Part shown: piece after piece, positions 8,015 to 16,003 of the stretch | Numbering within the stretch: the stretch's first letter is position 1 | How the letters are laid out: each line of letters begins with the position of its first letter | Source: Chryseobacterium balustinum | Lineage (GTDB): Bacteria; Bacteroidota; Bacteroidia; Flavobacteriales; Weeksellaceae | DNA length: 64,000 nucleotides | Direction of reading: 5' to 3' | Assembly (NCBI RefSeq): GCF_900168205.1 | Contig: NZ_FUZE01000009.1 | Coordinates: 94,571 to 158,570 of the forward strand | Notes under the pieces: generated by a model | The model's database searches: none | The model's input: the letters and a program-made list of their open reading frames with translations, nothing else | Told to the model about the DNA's origin: nothing | Position numbers and translations under genes: made by a program

Positions 8015-9210
8015 GATTTTGAAAAAATTAAGGTTGAACAATTTCCTCCAAAACCAAACGAATTGGAAAGAACGTGATTGATATTTTTCTCTTTGAGTTC
8101 AGTAACCGGAGTCAAATCAAATTCTTCCATCTTGGTTTTAAAATTAAGATTCGGGAAAATCAGATTATTTTGCATTGCCAAAATCGAATAAACTGCTTCA
8201 ATTCCTGCAGCTGCAGCCAAAGTATGACCGGTAAACGCTTTCGTAGAACTGAATTCCGGAACTTGGTTTTCACCAAAAATTCGAATCATCGCAATTCCTT
8301 CCGACAAGTCATTGTTTGGCGTTGCTGTTCCGTGAACGTTGATGTAATCGATATTTTTTTTATCTAAACCTGAAACTTTCAAGGCTTTTTCCATTGCTAA
8401 AAACGCACCTTGTCCATTTTCCGAAGAAGCAGTTTGATGATGCGCATCATTGGCATTTCCGTAACCGGAAAGATATGCGAGTACTTTTTTGTTTTCTTTT
8501 TTAACGACTTCTTCAGATTCCAAAACAATAAAAGCGGCTGCTTCGCCAAGATTTAATCCTTTTCTGTCGTTATCGAAAGGTGTGTTATAAGAATCCGTGA
8601 GAATCATTAACGTATTGAAACCATTCAAAGTAAATTTTGAAAGAGAATCTGTTCCACCGACAATTACACGATCCAAAACACCGTTTTTAATGAGTTTTGC
8701 CCCCATCATAATGGCATTGGCTGCAGATGAACAGGCCGTACTGATGGTAGAAACCATCCCTTTTAGACCTAATGAATCTGCAATGGCAAGTGATGAGCTT
8801 CCGGCATCGTGAGAGTCGATATATTTTTGCTTTTCAGGGAAATCTTCGTAGGTGTAGAAATATTTTTCGGTGATATCCATTCCGCCAACACTTGTGGAGG
8901 AAATGAGCCCGGTTTTGTATTTATTAATATCCGAAATTCCGGCATTTTCTACAGCCTCTTTTGCGGCAACCATTCCTAACAAAGCGGTTCTTGTGACATT
9001 GTTATCTTCAGCAAGCTGAAGTTTCTGTATCAATTCTTCATTAGACAATTTTATTTCGCCTGTTTTAATATTTCCGGCGTGACGTGTTTCAAACATTTCA
9101 ATGTCGGAAATCCCGTGTTTACCGGTCGTCAACGAAATGAAATTTTCCTCAACATTCTTACCAATGGAGGAAATAATGCCCATTCCTGTAATGGCAATTT
9201 TTTGACTCAT
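8011..9210 (-). CDS. Beta-ketoacyl-ACP synthase, aryl-polyene type (FabF-like)
   Basis: This 399-residue type II ketosynthase has a complete Cys-His-His triad: C160 in STACSSA, H293 in VHGTATPNND and H329 in TGHTLAAAAG. The glycine-rich end NSFGFGGN is present. It condenses malonyl-ACP with the growing acyl chain. Its 3' end overlaps the CLF-like gene by four bases (GTGA), which favours a stoichiometric heterodimer. A palindromic repeat lies just upstream, between it and the ACP gene. Confidence 0.92.
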   Translation of the reverse strand: MSQKIAITGMGIISSIGKNVEENFISLTTGKHGISDIEMFETRHAGNIKTGEIKLSNEELIQKLQLAEDNNVTRTALLGMVAAKEAVENAGISDINKYKTGLISSTSVGGMDITEKYFYTYEDFPEKQKYIDSHDAGSSSLAIADSLGLKGMVSTISTACSSAANAIMMGAKLIKNGVLDRVIVGGTDSLSKFTLNGFNTLMILTDSYNTPFDNDRKGLNLGEAAAFIVLESEEVVKKENKKVLAYLSGYGNANDAHHQTASSENGQGAFLAMEKALKVSGLDKKNIDYINVHGTATPNNDLSEGIAMIRIFGENQVPEFSSTKAFTGHTLAAAAGIEAVYSILAMQNNLIFPNLNFKTKMEEFDLTPVTELKEKNINHVLSNSFGFGGNCSTLIFSKS

Positions 9211-9218
9211 CTTTTAAA

Positions 9219-9292
9219 TAATGTAGCAATGTATCAATTTAACAGTGTAACAATATTGGAACATTGCTAGATTGATACATTGTTAGATTGAA
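9219..9292. repeat. Palindromic AATGTATCAAT-type repeat, copy A
   Basis: AGCAATGTATCAATTTAACA on one side is the imperfect inverse of the segment ending GATTGATACATTGTTAGATT on the other. The unit fills the gap between the ACP gene and the ketosynthase gene. Copy B of the same family fills the gap on the other side of the ACP gene. Confidence 0.75.
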
Positions 9293-9550
9293 TTATTTTG
9301 TTCTGTTTTCTTCGATGAATTTTGCCATCACCTCGATAGATTGGAAGATTTCTTTTCCTTTTTTAGGGTCAGATAATTTGATTCCGTAGTCTTTGTCAAG
9401 AAGCACAATTAATTCCAAAGCATCGATAGAATCTAATCCAAGACCGCCACCAAATAATGGGTCTGTATCTTTGATTTCTTCTACTGCAACGTCTTCAAGA
9501 TTAAGAACTTCTATAATTTTTGTTTTTAATTCTAATTTTAAGTCTTCCAT
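9293..9550 (-). CDS. Acyl carrier protein of the pigment operon
   Basis: I choose the ATG at 9550 (85 residues, starting MEDLKLELK). Upstream in-frame codons run into the palindromic repeat and encode an unlikely W/Y-rich leader. The attachment site for phosphopantetheine is S41 in GLGLDSIDALEL, the classic DSL-like motif. The protein is acidic and helical and of normal ACP length. It would carry the polyene chain for the ketosynthases around it. It is the only ACP gene in the window, whereas E. coli aryl-polyene loci have two. Confidence 0.92.
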   Translation of the reverse strand: MEDLKLELKTKIIEVLNLEDVAVEEIKDTDPLFGGGLGLDSIDALELIVLLDKDYGIKLSDPKKGKEIFQSIEVMAKFIEENRTK

Positions 9551-9558
9551 TTCTTTTA

Positions 9559-9642
9559 AATTTACCAATGTATCAATGTACCAGTTTACCAATTGGGACT
9601 GAATAGTATTGTTACATTGTTATACTGTTATATTGTTAAATT
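9559..9642. repeat. Palindromic AATGTATCAAT-type repeat, copy B
   Basis: TTTACCAATGTATCAATGTA at the left pairs imperfectly with the inverted segment TTGTTACATTGTTATACTGT and the sequence after it. It belongs to the same family as 9219-9292 and ends at the stop codon of the next gene (9641). Together the two copies bracket the ACP gene. Confidence 0.72.
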
Positions 9643-10180
9643 ACGTAGTTAGCAAATATACAAAAGCTTTATAACTTTCCTGATAAAGTTCCACCCAGCC
9701 GCATAAGACTTTTTCAGCTTTTCCTGAGTCTAAAATCTGTTTTGCATAAGCGTTTAAAAAATCCTCATCGAATTCATCCAAAACAAAAAAAGCATTTTCG
9801 GTCTGCATTTTATGTTTAATACTGATTTCACCAACGCAAATATTAGGTAAAGTATACACAAAAACGGCAGGACTCGGGAAATAATTGTCCTGAGAATTGA
9901 TACTTTCCTGATATTTAAAATCTGTGTCGAGGCTTGAGGATTTGTTGGCGAAAACCAAAGCAGTCTTGTTGTGATCCTCGTTTTTTAAAATCATTTCAGA
10001 AGCAAGAAAAGCGAGTTTGCTTAAGTTATCCATTTTATGAAATTTAGGATAACTCAGTTCTAAACTTTTATAGGCTTCTTTCGCAAAATCTGAAAAGTTT
10101 TCTGTTTGAGATTCAAAAATAATTTCGTTGTTGAGAATGATTTTTGAATTTTCTATAGTGCAAATGTCTGTTTTCTTCAT
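9641..10180 (-). CDS. Truncated ketosynthase-like protein without catalytic residues
   Basis: This 179-residue protein resembles only the N-terminal half of a thiolase-fold ketosynthase. It shows the strand [15 protein letters not shown] and the segment [13 protein letters not shown], then GEISIKHKM followed by NAFFV where the nucleophile Cys would lie. No Cys is present there, and the C-terminal half with both catalytic His is absent. The frame is intact and ends cleanly, so it looks like a kept short protein and not a broken gene. It may bind ACP or support another ketosynthase. Alternatively it is a decayed ketosynthase. It lies between the ACP gene and the toxin-antitoxin pair. Confidence 0.7.
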   Translation of the reverse strand: MKKTDICTIENSKIILNNEIIFESQTENFSDFAKEAYKSLELSYPKFHKMDNLSKLAFLASEMILKNEDHNKTALVFANKSSSLDTDFKYQESINSQDNYFPSPAVFVYTLPNICVGEISIKHKMQTENAFFVLDEFDEDFLNAYAKQILDSGKAEKVLCGWVELYQESYKAFVYLLTT

Positions 10181-10197
10181 TAATAAGTTTCAAAAGT

Positions 10198-10485
10198 TTA
10201 AGGCTTTTTCTCTGGGTTTTGGTAGGTGTTGAAAACAGAGAAGACTACAATTTCGTTGTCTATAATTTCATAAATGATAATGTAAGGAAATTTTTGAATG
10301 TATGCCTCACGAAATTGATTACTCTTTAAAGGGTAATGAAGCGGATTTTTGGTAATTCTGTCAAAGAACTTTTGAACACATTTTAAAAATTTAAGACCTA
10401 AACCTTTTCTTTTACTTTGGTAATATTCAATTGCTTCTCCTAAATCATTTTCAGCCTCGGGTTTTAAAATTAACTTATAAACCAT
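10198..10485 (-). CDS. RelE/ParE-family toxin
   Basis: This 95-residue basic protein has the RelE/ParE pattern: LKPEAENDLGEAIEYYQSK near the start, the Arg/Lys-rich central helix (KGLGLKFLK), and FPYIIIYEI-D-N-E-I-V-V-FSVFNTYQNP at the end. Such toxins either cut mRNA on the ribosome or poison gyrase; sequence alone does not say which. It overlaps the upstream antitoxin gene by 11 bases, the usual coupling. The pair sits inside the pigment operon on the same strand. Confidence 0.85.
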   Translation of the reverse strand: MVYKLILKPEAENDLGEAIEYYQSKRKGLGLKFLKCVQKFFDRITKNPLHYPLKSNQFREAYIQKFPYIIIYEIIDNEIVVFSVFNTYQNPEKKP

Positions 10486-10723
10486 AATTTTTCATCAATC
10501 TTTCTTTTACCTCTTCCCAAGAATAGGATTTCGTCTCGCCTTTCAGATGTTTTTCTCTCCTTTTGTCTAATTCATCATAAAACCATTCCGGAACAGTTGG
10601 ATTTGATTCTGAAATTACCTCTTCTTCTGCATCAATAATTCCATTGATAATACGTAAGATTCTTTCATCTGCAATATCAATGAATTCGTGAATTCTTTTT
10701 CTGATTTCTAAAGTAGATTCCAT
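10475..10723 (-). CDS. Antitoxin of the RelE/ParE module (addiction-module protein family)
   Basis: This 82-residue acidic protein has an N-terminal helical part (EIRKRIHEFIDIADERIL) that could dimerise or bind DNA, a Pro-containing linker, and a C-terminal SYSWEEVKERLMKNYGL segment typical of addiction-module antitoxins, which would wrap round the toxin. It is read first, as usual for type II modules. Two overlapping TAATTTTG boxes lie just upstream (10745-10760), so the module can be transcribed on its own. Confidence 0.83.
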   Translation of the reverse strand: MESTLEIRKRIHEFIDIADERILRIINGIIDAEEEVISESNPTVPEWFYDELDKRREKHLKGETKSYSWEEVKERLMKNYGL

Positions 10724-10744
10724 TTCCTAAAACTTTAATTCTAT

Positions 10745-10778
10745 CAAAATTACAAAATTATTTTATGCTTTTTCCAAA
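10745..10778 (-). promoter_or_regulatory. Predicted promoter of the toxin-antitoxin pair
   Basis: On the minus strand, TTTG (10778-10775) and TAATTTTG (10752-10745) are 22 bases apart, matching the Bacteroidota TTTG-N17-23-TAnnTTTG consensus. A second TAATTTTG overlaps upstream (10760-10753). The antitoxin ATG at 10723 lies about 20 bases downstream. The -33 element is inside the 3' end of the ketosynthase gene. Confidence 0.6.
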
Positions 10779-11926
10779 ACAATTGCTGCATTACATCCAC
10801 CAAAACCTGAAGCTGTTTTCAGAATATATTTAATTTCTGCAGGTTGATTTTTTTTAATAATATTTAAATCTTGAGAAACTCCCATTTCTTCAAAGTTTTT
10901 AGATGGAATCAACGTGTTATGTAAAGCAGATTCCATAGAAATAATGCTTTCCAATAAACCTGAAGCTCCTAAACAATGTCCGTAATATCCTTTCATACTG
11001 TTCAAAGGAACATTTTGTAATTCCATTCGGTTGAAAGCAATCGCTTCCATTTCGTCGTTGTAAATGGTTGCTGTTCCGTGAGCGGAAATAAAATCGATTT
11101 GTTCTGCTGAAACTCTCGCTTCTTTCATTGCATTTTGAATGCTTGCAAACAATCCGTCGCCGGTTCTTGAAGGTCCCGAAATATGATTGGCATCATTAAT
11201 GGCTGAGTCGGCTAAAACTTTAAACTTAAATTTTTCGTTCTGATTTAATTCTGAAGTGATGTAAACCGCTGCTGTTGCTTCACCCAGATTAATTCCGTTA
11301 CGGTTTTTATCATAAGGTTTGCAAGGTTCGCTTCCAATTGCCTGAAAAGAATTGAATCCTGAAATCACAAACTCTGAAATTTCATCTCCGGCAACGACAA
11401 AAGCATCTTTGTATTTTCCTGCCTGAATCATATTTTTCGCTACAGAAATTGCCATAACTCCGGAAACACAAGCGTTGGAAACAACAATTGGTTTGGTTTT
11501 AAATCCGAAAAAATCAGCTAATTTTTGGGCTAAATTGGAAAGGTAAACGCCTTCCGGTAAAGTGGTTTTGTTTTTTAATAAACTGATATTTCCTTTTGTT
11601 GTAGATAAAATAAAAGCAGTTTCTTCTGTAATGTTATGTCTTTCTACCAAAGGTTTTAGGCTTAGTAAAAACATTTTTTCAAGTCTTGTAAAATTGTCAT
11701 TGGCTGAACGCCGAATCTTCGATTTCTGAGCGGAGTCGAAGAATCTTTTAAATTCAATTTCTAATTTCTCAGAATCAATTTTAGAAACAAAAAAAGCTTC
11801 GTGATTATCGCTAATTTGATGTAAAGCTACGCCCGATTTCCCTTCTAAAAGCGCTTTCCAGTTTGATTCTACATCAAAACCTAAAGGTGTGACGCAGTTA
11901 TAATCTGTAATGTAAATTTCCTTCAT
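10763..11926 (-). CDS. Second complete beta-ketoacyl-ACP synthase of the pigment operon
   Basis: This 387-residue type II ketosynthase has C153 in SNACVSG, H283 in SAHGTATIYND and H317 in YYGHCLGASG, so the catalytic triad is complete. The end motif TASGFGGCNAAIVLE is intact. Its first codon overlaps the stop of the thioesterase gene (TAATG). Two different complete ketosynthases are normal in aryl-polyene loci (ApeO and ApeR types); this one may start the chain or act on early intermediates, which is inferred. The downstream genes are separated from it by the toxin-antitoxin insertion. Confidence 0.9.
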   Translation of the reverse strand: MKEIYITDYNCVTPLGFDVESNWKALLEGKSGVALHQISDNHEAFFVSKIDSEKLEIEFKRFFDSAQKSKIRRSANDNFTRLEKMFLLSLKPLVERHNITEETAFILSTTKGNISLLKNKTTLPEGVYLSNLAQKLADFFGFKTKPIVVSNACVSGVMAISVAKNMIQAGKYKDAFVVAGDEISEFVISGFNSFQAIGSEPCKPYDKNRNGINLGEATAAVYITSELNQNEKFKFKVLADSAINDANHISGPSRTGDGLFASIQNAMKEARVSAEQIDFISAHGTATIYNDEMEAIAFNRMELQNVPLNSMKGYYGHCLGASGLLESIISMESALHNTLIPSKNFEEMGVSQDLNIIKKNQPAEIKYILKTASGFGGCNAAIVLEKA

Positions 11927-12345
11927 TATAATCCCATTTTATCTTTCCAGGTCTGAAAAAACTCAGGATTGTACAGACATAAGTTATTGTCAGAGTCCAA
12001 AAAAACCTGAATGGTTTCGCCACTGCAAACCAATTGATTTTGCTGATTAAAAATCTCGTATTTATAAATCAATTTCGCTGAAACTGAATTCACAAAAGTT
12101 GTTACGATATTAAATGTTTCGCCATATTTTAAAGGAAGAAAATGTTCACACGTACTTTTCACAATTGGCGTTACAAATCCAGCTTTCTGAATATCGAGAT
12201 AAGTTAAACCGTGCTGTCTTCCGAAAGCCTCCCTTCCGTCCTCAAAATACACGATGTAATGACCGTGCCAAACAATTCCCAGTGGATCTGTCTCATTGAA
12301 ACGTACGCGTACTTCTTCGGTACAAGTTATGTTTTTAGACTGCAT
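11926..12345 (-). CDS. 4-hydroxybenzoyl-CoA-thioesterase-type acyl thioesterase
   Basis: This 139-residue hotdog protein has the 4HBT signature: FNETDPLGIVWHGHYIVYFE, with the conserved catalytic Asp in ETDPLG, then DGREAFGRQ. Family members hydrolyse acyl-CoA or acyl-ACP thioesters. Aryl-polyene loci contain such an enzyme (ApeK position), probably to release or proofread chains. Its ATG directly follows the TAA of the 216-residue gene, and its own stop overlaps the ketosynthase start, so translation is probably coupled. Confidence 0.88.
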   Translation of the reverse strand: MQSKNITCTEEVRVRFNETDPLGIVWHGHYIVYFEDGREAFGRQHGLTYLDIQKAGFVTPIVKSTCEHFLPLKYGETFNIVTTFVNSVSAKLIYKYEIFNQQNQLVCSGETIQVFLDSDNNLCLYNPEFFQTWKDKMGL

Positions 12346-12996
12346 TTAGAATTCTATTTTTTGTGATGTCCAATTCCCTTTTGTTGAAACTTTCCATAAT
12401 TTCCAATGGTTGTTAGAAAAATTAAATGGAAGATTTAGTTTTAATTTTTTAAAATATTCTTTTTCATATTCAGTTATTTTTTCGAAAGGAAAAGCGAACC
12501 AAACAGACATTGTTGATTTTTCTGCCATTCTCAAATATATCTGAGAATTCCTAATTCTGAAATCAATCTGAGGAATTAAATTTTGGTTAGGCAAAACCTC
12601 CTTAGTTGTAGAATTTTTAAAATAAAAATTCCATTTGATATTTAATGAAATTGGACCAAAAGGATTATTGGGTAGTTGTTGATTTAATTGTAAAAACTCA
12701 AACCCTTTCTCAATATTTTTTTGAGATAAATTCCAACTCCAAGATTTAAGAAATCCATCGTTTCTCATTTTCGGAAATCCAAAACTAAATATTAGTTTGA
12801 TTAAATATTTTAAAACTGAATAATTTTTATGTGCAGATTCATAAATGGTAAGTTCTATTTCTTCTGCTTTAATTTGTGTGAAATCATTCAAAAATTCCAG
12901 AGTCTTATTATAGTTTTCCTTTTGGTTTTTATTAGTTAAAGTGTGCGCGCCACCAGATTTTATGGGTAAGCCTTCATATGATATAAATGCTTTCAT
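12346..12996 (-). CDS. Protein of unknown family inserted in the pigment operon
   Basis: This 216-residue soluble-looking protein has no signal peptide or membrane segment and is rich in Phe, Trp, Asn and Lys (KSWSWNLSQKN, IKWNFYFKN, NNHWKLWKVS). I do not recognise it. Its N-terminus (MKAFISYEGLPIKSGGAHT) has no clear motif. It is packed 3 bases after the ABC permease gene and directly before the thioesterase gene, so it is transcribed with them. Position alone would suggest a pigment role, but it may be a passenger gene. No frameshift is visible. Confidence 0.65.
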   Translation of the reverse strand: MKAFISYEGLPIKSGGAHTLTNKNQKENYNKTLEFLNDFTQIKAEEIELTIYESAHKNYSVLKYLIKLIFSFGFPKMRNDGFLKSWSWNLSQKNIEKGFEFLQLNQQLPNNPFGPISLNIKWNFYFKNSTTKEVLPNQNLIPQIDFRIRNSQIYLRMAEKSTMSVWFAFPFEKITEYEKEYFKKLKLNLPFNFSNNHWKLWKVSTKGNWTSQKIEF

Positions 12997-12999
12997 AAA

Positions 13000-14262
13000 T
13001 CAAACACTATTTTGTTTCCTTTCATACAACAACGAAATCGTTACCATCGCAATATAAAATAAAAATAAGAAAATCAATTCTTTAGCAATTTCGCCAAGTC
13101 CACTATTTCTCAAAATAATATCGTAATAGGCATTCAGTCCCCAATTCATCGGGGAAAACTGCGCAATTTTCTGCATAAATTCGGGCATCAAAAAAACAGG
13201 AACCCAAATTCCACCAACCGCTGCCAAAACTACGACTGATGTTGCACCAAACGGTGCTGACTGTTCCTGCGTATTAGACATTGTTCCTATTAAAACCCCA
13301 AATCCAATCGCTGCCAATCCTGCAAATAAAGTTACAATCAGAAGATGAAACATTTTTCCCGTAACGTCAAATTGAGGTAAATCCATCAACGGGAAAAGCC
13401 AGATTCCCACTGCAACCATCAGCAAAAACTGAATGACACAAATAATTAAATAAATAAATGTTTTTCCTAAAATATGAATGTAATAAGGAGTCGGGCTCAC
13501 ACGAACTCTCACACTCGTTCCCTGACTTTTTTCTTTAACTAAATTAATTGATAATGGAACGACAATAAAGAAAATCGCAAACAATGCCCAAGCCGGAACA
13601 TTGTGCTGAACCGAATTTGGCATTAATTCTTCTTTTCCTTTGTTCGGAGTGATTTCTTTAAAAGTAATTAAACTTTTATTTTCAAGGTCTTCGGTTGTTC
13701 CTAATTGATCTTGAAAGGCTTTGTATATTTTTTTATTCTCAATTTCAAAAACCATTTTGTTAATGGCATTCATTACTGAATTTTTGAAACCTGCGTTGGT
13801 TGCGGGGTCGAAATAGAGATGAATATCTTTGGTTTTTGAAGCCACAGCTTTTACTGCCGTCGAATCGGTTTCCAAGCCAAACGAACTGACAATAGTCTGA
13901 ACTTTAGAATCTATATTTGAATTTAAATCTTTCGTTAAATTTTCAGGAATGACAATTGCCATTTGATAATCACCTGAAAAAACTGCATTTTGCGCAGATT
14001 TTTCATCATAATTTGTCAGTAAATCAAAAGTTTTACTGCGTTGTAATTCCAGCTTTATATTCTTAGAAATTTCAGACTTATCATTATCAATGAAAATAAT
14101 TGGAATTTTTGAACCTTCCAGATTTTTAAATGTCGAATCCTGAATTAAAGTGATGGTAATTATCAGCAACAAAGGCATTAAAAATATAATGACAATTCCA
14201 CCCGAATCTCTTTTCAATAACTGAATTTCCTTGATGAAACTTCTCCACAATTTATACAACAT
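13000..14262 (-). CDS. ABC-2 type transporter permease
   Basis: This 420-residue protein has one N-terminal transmembrane helix (about 23-42), a long extracytoplasmic domain (about 45-225) and five or six C-terminal helices (about 225-415). This is the ABC2_membrane_3 layout. Motifs such as VPLSINLVKEKSQGTSVRVRV before the central helices are typical of DrrB/YhhJ-type exporters. It overlaps the ATPase gene by 11 bases and should form a homodimeric exporter with it. Cargo is probably the pigment or a precursor lipid, by context only. Confidence 0.88.
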   Translation of the reverse strand: MLYKLWRSFIKEIQLLKRDSGGIVIIFLMPLLLIITITLIQDSTFKNLEGSKIPIIFIDNDKSEISKNIKLELQRSKTFDLLTNYDEKSAQNAVFSGDYQMAIVIPENLTKDLNSNIDSKVQTIVSSFGLETDSTAVKAVASKTKDIHLYFDPATNAGFKNSVMNAINKMVFEIENKKIYKAFQDQLGTTEDLENKSLITFKEITPNKGKEELMPNSVQHNVPAWALFAIFFIVVPLSINLVKEKSQGTSVRVRVSPTPYYIHILGKTFIYLIICVIQFLLMVAVGIWLFPLMDLPQFDVTGKMFHLLIVTLFAGLAAIGFGVLIGTMSNTQEQSAPFGATSVVVLAAVGGIWVPVFLMPEFMQKIAQFSPMNWGLNAYYDIILRNSGLGEIAKELIFLFLFYIAMVTISLLYERKQNSV

Positions 14263-15004
14263 CTCTCAATTCTTTTCCGGTTAATGAAATGAAAACATCT
14301 TCTAAGTTTTCGGCATTGGCAACTCTTTCAACCAACTCTTCCGGTGTTCCTGTCGCGTGGATTTTTCCGTGGTCTATGATGGCAATTTTTGTGCAGAATT
14401 CTTCCGCTTCCGAAAGGTGATGTGAAGTATAAATAATGCACGTTCCTTTTTTATTTAAATCTAAAAGATAATCAATAATTGCTTTTTTGGACTGTACGTC
14501 AACACCAACAGTCGGTTCGTCCAGAAACAATACTTTTGGGTTGTGAAGTGTTCCGGCAATTAGATTGCAACGGCGTTTCATTCCACCTGAGAACTGGTCG
14601 ACTTTTTTATTGGCAAATTTCGTTAAGCCCATTAATTCTAAAGCATCATCGATTTCTTTATGAAGATTTTTATGTTTTAAACCATACAAACTTCCAAAAA
14701 ACAAAAGGTTTTCTTTCGCCGTCAAAGTCGGGTAGAGCGCATATTCCTGAGGAACAACACCAATGATTTGTTTAATTTTCGAACTGTCTTTTTTAGGTGA
14801 CAATCCGCTGATGGTAAAACTTCCTGATGTCGGTTTAATTAAACCTGAAAGCATAGAAATCAAGGTGGTTTTTCCAGCTCCGTTGGGACCGAGAATTCCG
14901 TAGATTTCATTTTTATCGATGTTCAAAGAAATATCATTAACCGAAAAGTCTTCCGAATTTTTGTATTTCTTGTAAAGGTTTTTTATTTCGATGATATTTT
15001 CCAA
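14252..15004 (-). CDS. ABC transporter ATP-binding protein
   Basis: All ABC motifs are present in 250 residues: Walker A GPNGAGKT (39-46), Q-loop near VVPQE, signature FSGGMKRR (138-145), Walker B VLFLDEPT (158-165) and switch His in TSHH (195). The start is a TTG at 15004, one base after the BtrH-like stop codon; no ATG lies nearby that keeps the first beta-strand (IIEIKNLYKKY), so TTG is preferred. It energises the permease encoded next. Confidence 0.9.
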   Translation of the reverse strand: MENIIEIKNLYKKYKNSEDFSVNDISLNIDKNEIYGILGPNGAGKTTLISMLSGLIKPTSGSFTISGLSPKKDSSKIKQIIGVVPQEYALYPTLTAKENLLFFGSLYGLKHKNLHKEIDDALELMGLTKFANKKVDQFSGGMKRRCNLIAGTLHNPKVLFLDEPTVGVDVQSKKAIIDYLLDLNKKGTCIIYTSHHLSEAEEFCTKIAIIDHGKIHATGTPEELVERVANAENLEDVFISLTGKELRDVV

Positions 15005-15005
15005 A

Positions 15006-16001
15006 CTATATCGCTTTTCTCAGTTTTTTATAAAAAGCTTCCTCCAAATCGGCAATATGCAGCATTGATTTTGAAAGCTGATTGTAAATATCGCTTTTCG
15101 AATTTCTGTTTTTGTAAACTCGTGCAATATCTACGGCAAAATCTCTCCAAAGATCTCCGATTGCGGTAATTTCTTTAGACAATTCTTTCAGTTCGTCATT
15201 TTTAAGAATAACGGCAGCTTCTTGTAAAAAAGCTCCGTAAATAAACCTGAATCCGCCACCGCCGGTTCCTATTTCTTCCTGCATTCTGATTAATTGTCCT
15301 AAGTAATGGTTGGTCACTTTTGTGCCTTTTTTATCTGCCCATTTCGGGATACTTTTTGCGACCCAGCGCATTGCTTTTACTCCAATTAATGGAACTGGAG
15401 CCAACATATTTTTGCAGGTATCTTTAATTCCTTTTTTAATCGCTTCTTCCAGATTTACATTTTCCGGAATGTGAGTTGGAAAGTACATATGACCTTTTGG
15501 AGCGAGTGCTCCTTTTGCATAACGTACTTTTTCCAGTTCTGCTTCAGACAATGTTGTTGCGAAATCCATTACAGGATCACTGATGAGAAATTTTCCGTTT
15601 TCTTTTCCGTACACCACGAGATTGTGAGCATTGAAATGGAATTTATATTCTTCAGGAAAATAAGTAAGATTGAAAACGCCTACCTGTAAACCAGTTGGTA
15701 TATTTTGTTCTAAATTTTTCTCTAAAGCCGTTTGAGCTTCCTGAGGATTTGAGAATTTTTGTCTTTTAATTTTAATTCCCAGTCTTTTTGCCGCCTTGCT
15801 GAAAATAGCACCCGGCATCGGGCGGTAACTAAAACCCGGAGCAAAATTAACTTTCAAAAAAGGAAGATATACAAAAAACAGACCCGACCCGATTCCGAAA
15901 ATCATAGGTTCGCTGAGTTTCAGACCTCTGTTGAGAAGTAGATTGGAGGCAACACCGTTTTCGCAATGTGCAGTTTGGTGGTGTTCAAAATTGATCTTCA
16001 T
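15006..16001 (-). CDS. BtrH N-terminal-domain protein (papain-like acyltransferase/protease fold)
   Basis: This 331-residue protein begins with a BtrH_N domain: C13 in AHCENG, H126 in FNAHNLVVYG and D142 in ISDPVMDF form a plausible Cys-His-Asp triad. The C-terminal half is helical (DUF4872-like). BtrH itself is the acyltransferase that moves an acyl group from an ACP in butirosin biosynthesis. Such proteins recur in flexirubin loci. Here it may move the aryl-polyene chain from ACP to an acceptor, for example the dialkylresorcinol, which is inference. It lies between the first operon gene and the ABC pair with gaps of only 1-2 bases. Confidence 0.8.
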   Translation of the reverse strand: MKINFEHHQTAHCENGVASNLLLNRGLKLSEPMIFGIGSGLFFVYLPFLKVNFAPGFSYRPMPGAIFSKAAKRLGIKIKRQKFSNPQEAQTALEKNLEQNIPTGLQVGVFNLTYFPEEYKFHFNAHNLVVYGKENGKFLISDPVMDFATTLSEAELEKVRYAKGALAPKGHMYFPTHIPENVNLEEAIKKGIKDTCKNMLAPVPLIGVKAMRWVAKSIPKWADKKGTKVTNHYLGQLIRMQEEIGTGGGGFRFIYGAFLQEAAVILKNDELKELSKEITAIGDLWRDFAVDIARVYKNRNSKSDIYNQLSKSMLHIADLEEAFYKKLRKAI

Positions 16002-16003
16002 TT

